Source of the DNA: Thiomicrorhabdus sp041583835
GTDB taxonomy: Bacteria; Pseudomonadota; Gammaproteobacteria; Thiomicrospirales; Thiomicrospiraceae
Direction of reading: 5' to 3'
DNA length: 64,000 nt
Assembly: GCF_041583835.1 (NCBI RefSeq)
Contig: NZ_JBFHFC010000001.1
Location: forward strand, 1 to 64,000
Position numbers and translations under genes: made by a program. Numbering within the stretch: position 1 is the first letter of the stretch; every line of letters begins with the position of its first letter. The notes beneath the pieces were generated by a model that was given only the letters and a program-made list of their open reading frames with translations, did no database searches and was not told the DNA's origin. Shown in pieces: positions 27,354-34,147 of the stretch.

Positions 27354-27659
27354 TTGGATCAAGCTAAGATTGAGAAGATTAAGAATCTTCCGCAGTATCA
27401 ACAGCTGGTTAAAGAGCGTACAGGTTTAGCCTGGAAACTTTCGATTGCCATGCTGGTGGTTTACTACGGTTATATTTTATTGTTGGCGTTCGACCCGGCA
27501 TTCTTTACCACGATCGTAAGTGGTAGTTATGTATCGATCGGTTTCCCGGTAGGTGTTGGTATCATTATTTTCGCCTTCTTGTTGACTGGTTATTACGTAC
27601 GCAAAGCCAATTCGGATTTTGACGAACTAACGGCACAAATCAAGAAAGAGGTTGAATAA
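27354..27659 (+). CDS. DUF485 inner-membrane protein, partner of ActP
   Basis: 101 residues from a TTG at 27354; GAGGAG at 27341-27346 is 7 bp upstream and the length fits the family (about 100). An alternative TTG at 27303 would add 17 residues (MWEQKPNLQRKSQRRVV) and also has a purine-rich GGGAGG close by, so the start is not fully settled. Two membrane helices (about 29-50 and 60-80) separate a short basic N-terminus from a C-terminal acidic/basic tail. DUF485 proteins (YjcH in E. coli) are regularly encoded just before ActP. The stop overlaps the actP ATG (TAATG), so they are coupled. Confidence 0.87.
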   Translation: MDQAKIEKIKNLPQYQQLVKERTGLAWKLSIAMLVVYYGYILLLAFDPAFFTTIVSGSYVSIGFPVGVGIIIFAFLLTGYYVRKANSDFDELTAQIKKEVE

Positions 27660-29314
27660 TGAGTATGTTTAAAAAGGCATTATTTGGCCTATTGGCTTTA
27701 GCAGTTGCTCCAATTGCAATCGCTTCAGGAATAGATGTTGCGGCACCTGCCGAAAAAGTGACTAACTGGGCTGCGATCTCTATGTTCGTGGTATTCGTCG
27801 GTTTAACGCTTTACATCACTTATTGGGCGGCTCAACGTACTAAATCCGCTAAAGACTTCTATGCAGCTGGTGGCGGTATCACCGGTTTTCAGAACGGTTT
27901 GGCGATTGCCGGTGACTATATGTCTGCGGCATCATTCCTGGGTATTACCGGTATGGTTTACCTTAAAGGGTATGACGGGTTGATTTTCGCAATCGGTTTC
28001 CTTGTCGGTTGGCCGATCATCCTGTTCTTGATGTCTGAGCGTCTACGTAACCTTGGTAAATATACGTTTGCCGATGTTGCTGCTTACCGTTTCAAACAGA
28101 CTCCAATCCGTGTTCTTGCGGCATTTGGTGGGGTTGCGGTTGTTATCCTTTACTTGATCGCCCAGATGGTGGGTGCCGGTAAATTGATCGAACTATTGTT
28201 CGGTTTGGATTTCAACTATGCGGTAGTCATGGTTGGTATCTTGATCATCGCTTATGTTTCATTCGGTGGTATGTTGGCGACAACTTGGGTACAGATCATC
28301 AAAGCGGTTCTATTACTTTCCGGTGCGACATTTATTGCCGTGGCGGTTATGTATCAAATGGGCTTCAGTTTTGAAACTCTGTTTAAGACTGCGGTTGAAA
28401 ACCGTGGCGGCGACATGAATATTCTATATTCAGGCGGTTTCGTTTCCGATCCGATTAACGCGATCTCATTAGGTATTGCTTTGATGTTCGGTACAGCTGG
28501 TCTTCCGCACATCCTGATGCGATTCTTTACGGTTCCGGATGCGAAAGAAGCACGTAAATCTGTATTCTATGCAACTGGTTTCATCGGTTACTTCTATATC
28601 CTTGCATTCATCATCGGTTTCGGTGCGGTTGCTTTGATTGTCGGTGCCGAGTACTTCGACGGTGCTAAGTTGGTCGGTGGTAACAACATGGCTGCGATCC
28701 ACTTGTCGAGCGTTGTTGGTGGTGACTGGTTCCTAGGCTTCATTTCAGCGGTTGCTTTTGCAACCATCCTGGCGGTTGTTTCCGGGTTGACGTTAGCGGG
28801 TGCTTCTGCACTTTCTCACGATATCTATGCAAACGTGGTTAACCCTAACGCAACTGAAGCGCAAGAAACCAAAGTGGCTAAAATCGCAACCTTGGTTATC
28901 GGTGGTTTGGCAATCTTGTTCGGTATCGGATTTAAAGATCAGAACATCGCATTCGTTGTCGCGTTGGCCTTCACGATTGCAGCATCTGCTAACTTCCCGG
29001 TATTGATCATGTCTATGTTCTGGAGCAAGATGACGACTCGCGGTGCCGTAATCGGTGGTTGGTTAGGTCTGATCTCTGCGGTAGTCATGGTTGTCCTTGG
29101 ACCGGTTGTATGGACGCAAATCCTAGGAATGGGTGAAGCGATCGTACCTTACAAGTTCCCTGCGTTGTTTACGGTTGTGATTGCATTTGTCGGTATCTGG
29201 TTCTTCTCGATTACCGATAAGTCTGCACGTGCTAAAGAAGATCTTGAAGGCTTCGAAGCACAGTTCATCCGTTCTCAAACGGGAATTGGTGCAGAAGGCG
29301 CTTCTGAACACTAA
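27659..29314 (+). CDS. actP: Acetate/cation symporter ActP (sodium:solute symporter family)
   Basis: 551 residues with an N-terminal cleavable-looking segment (LFGLLALAVAPIAIASG) and about 13 membrane helices. SSS-family blocks include KSAKDFYAAGGGITGFQNGLAIAGDYMSAASFLGITG (about 63-100), FGTAGLPHILMRFFTVPDAKEARKS and ATILAVVSGLTLAGASALSHDIY. ActP imports acetate and related monocarboxylates with Na+. Overlap with the DUF485 gene and the nearby acs make acetate the likely substrate. Confidence 0.95.
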   Translation: MSMFKKALFGLLALAVAPIAIASGIDVAAPAEKVTNWAAISMFVVFVGLTLYITYWAAQRTKSAKDFYAAGGGITGFQNGLAIAGDYMSAASFLGITGMVYLKGYDGLIFAIGFLVGWPIILFLMSERLRNLGKYTFADVAAYRFKQTPIRVLAAFGGVAVVILYLIAQMVGAGKLIELLFGLDFNYAVVMVGILIIAYVSFGGMLATTWVQIIKAVLLLSGATFIAVAVMYQMGFSFETLFKTAVENRGGDMNILYSGGFVSDPINAISLGIALMFGTAGLPHILMRFFTVPDAKEARKSVFYATGFIGYFYILAFIIGFGAVALIVGAEYFDGAKLVGGNNMAAIHLSSVVGGDWFLGFISAVAFATILAVVSGLTLAGASALSHDIYANVVNPNATEAQETKVAKIATLVIGGLAILFGIGFKDQNIAFVVALAFTIAASANFPVLIMSMFWSKMTTRGAVIGGWLGLISAVVMVVLGPVVWTQILGMGEAIVPYKFPALFTVVIAFVGIWFFSITDKSARAKEDLEGFEAQFIRSQTGIGAEGASEH

Positions 29315-29383
29315 GTGGCGCAATTCTGAAGGGGGGTGTGCAATGATGCGAAGATTTGTACATTTCCCTAAAGATTGAAGTTA

Positions 29384-29421
29384 AAAGGGCTATTATGCAA
29401 AGCGTAATAGCCCTTTTTTTG
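29384..29421 (+). terminator. Intrinsic terminator of the DUF485-actP unit
   Basis: AAAGGGCTATTATGC pairs with GCGTAATAGCCCTTT and runs into T7, 70 bp after actP. Confidence 0.9.
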
Positions 29422-29449
29422 TTTCATTTCTCAATTTTAAGGTTCTGGT

Positions 29450-31309
29450 ATGGCGATAGAGCAACAGTCACAGTTTTTGGAAAGCATCCCGCCGTTTGAT
29501 CGTTTGTCTAATTCAGTCTTACAGGAAGTGGCAAGCCAAATGGATGTAGTGTATTTCCCCGTGGATTCGGTCGTTGAGGTGAATCGACGGGAAAGTGCAT
29601 TTCTTTATTTTATTATCAAAGGGCGAGTCGCCGAGTATCAGGAAGGCGATTTAGTGACCCAGTACGCGATTAGAAGTTATTTCGGCGAGCAGGCGGTGTT
29701 AAGTGCCGATGCCGAGCAAGACGTTCGCGAATTCAAAGTGTTGGAAGAATCGATTCTTTATCGATTACCGGTAGCGGTTTTTACCGAGCTGTTAGAGACG
29801 CAACCGTTATTTAAACAGCACTTTCAATCTACCATTGTTGAAAAGTTGGATGCGCTGCATCAGTCGATGCAGCTGATGACCTCTACCGAAGTGATGATGG
29901 ATACGGTTTGTTCTGCGCCGATTAAGCCGTTAGTGCTACTCGACGGTTCCGTCACTTTGCAGCAGGCAGTGGAGCGAATGGTCGAGGTACAGTCGGATGC
30001 TTGCGTCGTTGACCTTAAGGAAGCGGTCTATGATTACGGCATCGTTACTTCGACGGATATTTTAAAGATCATCGCGGCGGGTGATTTTAATGAGCGCGCA
30101 GTGTTGAAAGATTTTGCCAACGGCCCTTTGATCACGGTGCATGAATTCGACTATCTTTTCAATGCGTTGTTAAAAATGACGAAATTTCAGATAGATCGTT
30201 TAGCCGTCCGTAGCGATGAAGGTTTGATCGGATTTTTATCGCAAAAAGATTTAATGGGATTGTTTGCGAATCAGTCCGGTTTGGCTTTGATTAAAATCGA
30301 CCAGGCAGAGAGTGTCGGTGATTTCAAACGTGTCGCCGAACAGATTGATGATCTGGTGGTTAATTTGCAGAGAAAGGGAATCAAAACCCATTATATCGCC
30401 AAGCTGGTCAATGAACTCCACCGTAAGTTAATGGCGAAACTGTTTAGTTTGTATGTACCGTCTTCCATTCAAGACAAAATCACATTGTTGGTAATGGGGA
30501 GCGAAGGCCGTTCTGAACAGGTCTTAAGAACCGATCAAGATAATGCAATTTTGTTTAACGGATTAAGTGAAGAAGAGCAGGTCCGATTGGCGCAGTCGGC
30601 AAAAGAGTTTAGTCATGCGTTGATTGAAATCGGTTTTCCGCCGTGTAAGGGCGAAATCATGGTTTCCAATCCGATGTGGCGCCAGTCGATCGCCGATTTT
30701 TCCTCTCAATTAAAAAATTGGTTTGATCGTCCGAGTGAAGACGGCTTTATGTATATTTCCATTTTGTACGATGCGCAGACCATTACGGGTGAAGAGGCGA
30801 TGCTTGCTGAAGTGCAAGACGTGCTGTTTAAGCGTTTGCGCGATAATCCCGTATTTTTGAGACACTTTGCTAAAACCGCTCTGCAATTCGAAACCCCGAT
30901 CGGTTTTTTCGGTGGTTTGCGAACGGATAAAAGTGGCGGACAAGAACGGATCGACCTGAAGAAAAGCGGGATTTTTCCGATTGTGCATGGGGTGCGTTGT
31001 TATGCGTTGGAGGCTGGGTTGAGGCAGACGAATACGCATTGGCGTATTAAGGCTTTAATGGATGCCGGTGTTTTGGAGCAGGATTTTGGTATCGAATTGG
31101 GGGAAACCTTGAATTATTTCCACGGCTTGCGCCTTGATGCCATGTTGCAACAACGAATGCAGGGGCGCAAGGATGATGAGTTGGATAATTTTATCGATCT
31201 TCAGAATTTGAGTCATTTGCAGCAGGACTTGTTAAAGCAGGCGTTTACAGTGGTGGATGACTTTAAGCGTCGGTTGCAAAAGCATTTTAAGCTGCATGAG
31301 GTAATGTGA
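29450..31309 (+). CDS. cNMP-like / CBS / DUF294 nucleotidyltransferase-like regulator
   Basis: 619 residues in four parts: a cyclic-nucleotide-binding fold (about 12-135), a CBS pair (about 150-280), a DUF294 nucleotidyltransferase-like domain (about 330-470, with GSEGRSEQVLRTDQDNAILF near 350-369), and a helical DUF294 C-terminal domain. The cNMP pocket is degenerate: after YFGEQAVL the usual proline-arginine pair of the phosphate cassette is missing, so cyclic nucleotides are probably not bound. CBS pairs often sense adenine nucleotides. Such proteins commonly sit beside actP with a DnaQ-like exonuclease, as here. The target is unknown; regulation of acetate uptake is inferred from context only. 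Confidence 0.87.
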   Translation: MAIEQQSQFLESIPPFDRLSNSVLQEVASQMDVVYFPVDSVVEVNRRESAFLYFIIKGRVAEYQEGDLVTQYAIRSYFGEQAVLSADAEQDVREFKVLEESILYRLPVAVFTELLETQPLFKQHFQSTIVEKLDALHQSMQLMTSTEVMMDTVCSAPIKPLVLLDGSVTLQQAVERMVEVQSDACVVDLKEAVYDYGIVTSTDILKIIAAGDFNERAVLKDFANGPLITVHEFDYLFNALLKMTKFQIDRLAVRSDEGLIGFLSQKDLMGLFANQSGLALIKIDQAESVGDFKRVAEQIDDLVVNLQRKGIKTHYIAKLVNELHRKLMAKLFSLYVPSSIQDKITLLVMGSEGRSEQVLRTDQDNAILFNGLSEEEQVRLAQSAKEFSHALIEIGFPPCKGEIMVSNPMWRQSIADFSSQLKNWFDRPSEDGFMYISILYDAQTITGEEAMLAEVQDVLFKRLRDNPVFLRHFAKTALQFETPIGFFGGLRTDKSGGQERIDLKKSGIFPIVHGVRCYALEAGLRQTNTHWRIKALMDAGVLEQDFGIELGETLNYFHGLRLDAMLQQRMQGRKDDELDNFIDLQNLSHLQQDLLKQAFTVVDDFKRRLQKHFKLHEVM

Positions 31310-31950
31310 TGCTTGCCCGGTGGCAAAACTGGCGGCGTAAACGTCAGTTTAATAAGTTGAAAGACCGTAATTATGAGTTTCTGTTTTCAGAACCCGACCG
31401 TGATGATGTCTTTATCTGTTTTGACTGCGAAACTACTGGCCTGAACCCTAAAAACGACAAAATCATTTCTTTGAGTGCGATTAAGATACAAGGGAATCAG
31501 ATTCTGACCAGTCATGCTTTGAATTTATTGATTGAGCAAGATCGTCCGATTAGCCCCGAAAGTATTGCCGTGCACCGGATTCGTAATGTCGATCTCGACG
31601 AGGTCGGCGGCGAAGTCAAATCGGAGCGTGAGGCCATTCATGACTTTTTGCATTTTATTCAGGGTTATCCGTTGGTTGGGTATTATCTGGAGTTCGATGT
31701 GGCGATGGTTAATCAAGTGGTGTCGGGTTGGCTTGGCATCCGTTTGCCCAATTCTCAGATTGAAGTATCCGAGCTGTATTATCAGAAGCGTTTGCGGGAG
31801 GTGAGTCACTCCATTGCGCAACCAAATATCGATTTAAAATTCGATTCGATCTTGAAGCGTTTGGATATTCCGAATTTAGGACAGCACGACGCGTTCAGTG
31901 ATGCATTGATGACGGCCTTGATTTTTCTTAAATTACAACAAACTAGGTGA
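31309..31950 (+). CDS. DnaQ-like 3'-5' exonuclease
   Basis: 213 residues from the ATG at 31309, which overlaps the previous stop as TGATG; GAGGT at 31298-31302 supports it (a GTG one codon earlier is possible). The DEDD motifs are ExoI CFDCETTGLNP (about 38-48), ExoII in YYLEFDVAMVN (about 124-134) and ExoIII HDAFSDALMTALIFL near the C-terminus, of the DEDDh type. It has no polymerase-binding tail, so it is not the replicative epsilon subunit. It is translationally coupled to the CBS/DUF294 gene; why these two travel together is not known. Confidence 0.87.
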   Translation: MLARWQNWRRKRQFNKLKDRNYEFLFSEPDRDDVFICFDCETTGLNPKNDKIISLSAIKIQGNQILTSHALNLLIEQDRPISPESIAVHRIRNVDLDEVGGEVKSEREAIHDFLHFIQGYPLVGYYLEFDVAMVNQVVSGWLGIRLPNSQIEVSELYYQKRLREVSHSIAQPNIDLKFDSILKRLDIPNLGQHDAFSDALMTALIFLKLQQTR

Positions 31951-31992
31951 TTTGGATGGGGTTTTGTTTTGAATCGTAACTAGGTATTTTTC

Positions 31993-32021
31993 TTGACAAA
32001 TTTTATTCAAAGGTGTATTGT
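31993..32021 (+). promoter_or_regulatory. Strong sigma-70 promoter of the rimP-nusA-infB operon leader
   Basis: TTGACA (31993-31998), a 17-bp spacer, then TATTGT (32016-32021). The -35 is perfect and the -10 matches at four of six positions. Transcription should begin near 32028, about 130 bp before rimP. Confidence 0.85.
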
Positions 32022-32063
32022 TTGCGCAGATTTTTTAAAAGTTTTGATTAAGAGGTGTTTTAA

Positions 32064-32093
32064 ATGTCTTTAAACGCCGGCTTAAATTTTTAA
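32064..32093 (+). CDS. Nine-codon leader peptide MSLNAGLNF before rimP
   Basis: ATG at 32064 is preceded by AGAGGTG (32051-32057) at the ideal distance and the frame ends at TAA 32091-32093. The stop codon touches the left arm of the terminator that follows (32093-32120), so a ribosome finishing the peptide would cover part of the hairpin. This layout is typical of translated attenuator leaders. The peptide has no obvious run of one amino acid. Real translation is inferred from the ribosome site only. Confidence 0.5.
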   Translation: MSLNAGLNF

Positions 32094-32120
32094 AAACCCC
32101 GTTTTTACGGGGTTTTTTGT
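32093..32120 (+). terminator. Intrinsic terminator in the rimP leader (possible attenuator)
   Basis: AAAACCCCGT pairs with ACGGGGTTTT around TTTT and is followed by a T-run. It lies between the promoter at 31993 and rimP at 32158, with no full gene in between, so the operon depends on read-through or antitermination. Confidence 0.85.
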
Positions 32121-32157
32121 TATTTGCATTGGGTAAACCTAACAAACGGGTAACTGT

Positions 32158-32610
32158 GTGATTTTAGAGAAAAAGTTAGAAGAGTTATTAAAGCCTACCA
32201 TTGAAACCATGGGGTTTGAGCTTTGGGCCATTGAGTATATGCCGGCCGGGCGTCATTCGACTCTGCGTGTTTTTGTGGATAAGGAGTCGGGCATTACGGT
32301 CGATGATTGTGCTGATATCAGTCGCCAGTTGAGCGCGGTATTGGACGTGGAAGACCCTATTACGAATGCCTATATGCTAGAGGTTTCATCTCCAGACTTG
32401 GATCGTCCTTTGATCAAGCCGGAGCATTTTAAGCGTTACCAGGGACAAAAGGTGCGTTTAAGAACAGTTTCCTCCGTCCTGGGTCGTAAGAAGTTTACCG
32501 GACCGATGACGAAGGTGAGCGATGAAGGAATTGAAGTCGAAGTGGATGGAGAACTGTATGAAATTCCATTCGACATGATTGATAAAGCAAATTTAGTTGT
32601 TGATTTTTAA
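32158..32610 (+). CDS. rimP: Ribosome maturation factor RimP
   Basis: 150 residues from a GTG start. RimP helps assemble the 30S subunit. Family features are the N-terminal PTIETMGFELWAIEYM, DDCADISRQLSAVLDVEDPI (about 59-78), YMLEVSSPDLDRPL (about 82-95) and a C-terminal SH3-like domain ending EIPFDMIDKANLVVDF. It is the first full gene of the rimP-nusA-infB-rbfA-truB operon. Confidence 0.96.
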   Translation: MILEKKLEELLKPTIETMGFELWAIEYMPAGRHSTLRVFVDKESGITVDDCADISRQLSAVLDVEDPITNAYMLEVSSPDLDRPLIKPEHFKRYQGQKVRLRTVSSVLGRKKFTGPMTKVSDEGIEVEVDGELYEIPFDMIDKANLVVDF

Positions 32611-32647
32611 TATAACTGACATCCAAATTATTTAGAGCGAGTGAATA

Positions 32648-34135
32648 ATGAGTAAAGAAGTTTTAGCCATTGTCGAAATCATGGCAAATGAAAAAGGTGT
32701 AGAAAAAGAGATCATTTTTGAAGCGATCGAAACCGCTTTGGCCACGGCTACTCGTAGAAGTCATAACGATGAGTTGGATGCTCGAGTTGAGATTGATCGA
32801 CACAGTGGTGATTACAATACTTTCCGTCGTTGGGAAGTTATCGAAGATGACGCTTTGATCGAAGATCACGTAGGTTGGTACATTCGTGAGATGGACGCAG
32901 TTGACGTCGATCCGCATATTGAAGTCGGGCAATTCATCGAAGAGCCGATGGAGTCGATCGATTTCGGTCGTATCGGTGCTCAGACCGCTAAGCAAGTCAT
33001 CATCCAGAAAGTACGTGAAGCAGAACGTAAGAAAGTGGTTGAAGAGTATAGCAAGCGTGTTGGTGAAATCATGACCGGTCAGGTTAAGCGTATCGACCGC
33101 GGCGACGTCATTCTTGATATGGGTGACAACGTTGATGCCGTGATTCCTCGTAGCGAATTAATTAACCGCGAAACATTCCGTATCGGTGATCGCGTACGTG
33201 CTTATTTGCAGGAAGTGACTTACCGTCCTCGCGGCGCTCAATTGTTCATGTCTCGTGCCTGTAAAGAGATGTTGATCGAATTGTTCAAGATTGAAGTACC
33301 TGAAATCAGCGATGACTTGATTGACATCATGAGTGCGGCTCGTGATGTAGGTTTCCGTGCGAAAGTAGCGGTACGTGCCAACGATCCGCGTCTTGATCCT
33401 ATCGGTGCTTGTGTCGGTATGCGTGGTGGTCGTGTTCAGGCCGTGACGAACGAACTGAACGGCGAGCGTATCGATATCGTGTTGTGGAACGCAAACGATG
33501 CCCAGTTTGTCATTAACGCGATGGCGCCGGCCGAGATTTCATCGATCATGGTTGACGAAGATCGCCATACAATGGATTTAGCGGTTATCGACGAACAGTT
33601 GTCGCAAGCGATCGGTAAAAACGGACAAAACATTCGTTTGGCTTCCGAGTTGACCGGTTGGGAATTGAACGTGATGTCAGAATCGGACATGGCGGCTAAA
33701 CACGAAACCGAGTCGAAAGATCAGATTGCCACTTTCGTTAACGCATTGGACGTTGATGAAGATATGGCGGAAGTATTGGTGTCGGAAGGCTTCACCTCAC
33801 TTGAAGAAGTTGCCTATGTTCCGGCTGCTGAAATGTTGGAAGTTGAAGGGTTTGACGAAGATATCGTTGCCGAATTGAAACAGCGTGCGAAAGATGCGTT
33901 GTTGACTCAGGCAATTGCGAATGAAGAAAAAGCCGCTTTAGCTGAACCGGCGGATGATTTGTTGGCGCTTGAAGGTATGACGCCTGAGATGGCAAAACAG
34001 TTGGCATCTAACGGCGTAATCACACAAGAAGATTTAGCAGAGCTAGATACCGATGAATTATTAGCGTTTGTTGGTTTAGATGAAACCGCAGCAGGTGAGT
34101 TGATTTTGAAAGCACGCGCACCATGGTTTGAATAA
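32648..34135 (+). CDS. nusA: Transcription elongation/termination factor NusA
   Basis: 495 residues. The N-terminal RNA-polymerase-binding domain (1-130) is followed by S1 (about 135-200; VGEIMTGQVKRIDRGDVILDMG), two KH domains (about 200-345; IGACVGMRGGRVQAV, LSQAIGKNGQNIRLASELTGW) and two acidic C-terminal repeats (about 360-495) as in other gammaproteobacteria. It modulates pausing, termination and antitermination. It lies 37 bp after rimP and 12 bp before infB. Confidence 0.98.
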   Translation: MSKEVLAIVEIMANEKGVEKEIIFEAIETALATATRRSHNDELDARVEIDRHSGDYNTFRRWEVIEDDALIEDHVGWYIREMDAVDVDPHIEVGQFIEEPMESIDFGRIGAQTAKQVIIQKVREAERKKVVEEYSKRVGEIMTGQVKRIDRGDVILDMGDNVDAVIPRSELINRETFRIGDRVRAYLQEVTYRPRGAQLFMSRACKEMLIELFKIEVPEISDDLIDIMSAARDVGFRAKVAVRANDPRLDPIGACVGMRGGRVQAVTNELNGERIDIVLWNANDAQFVINAMAPAEISSIMVDEDRHTMDLAVIDEQLSQAIGKNGQNIRLASELTGWELNVMSESDMAAKHETESKDQIATFVNALDVDEDMAEVLVSEGFTSLEEVAYVPAAEMLEVEGFDEDIVAELKQRAKDALLTQAIANEEKAALAEPADDLLALEGMTPEMAKQLASNGVITQEDLAELDTDELLAFVGLDETAAGELILKARAPWFE

Positions 34136-34147
34136 GGGAGAGTTTCA

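Noticed and set aside
32016..32157. The leader before rimP as a known riboswitch or tRNA gene
   Set aside because: No tRNA acceptor or T arm and no recognised riboswitch core is present; only promoter, short frame and terminator are visible.
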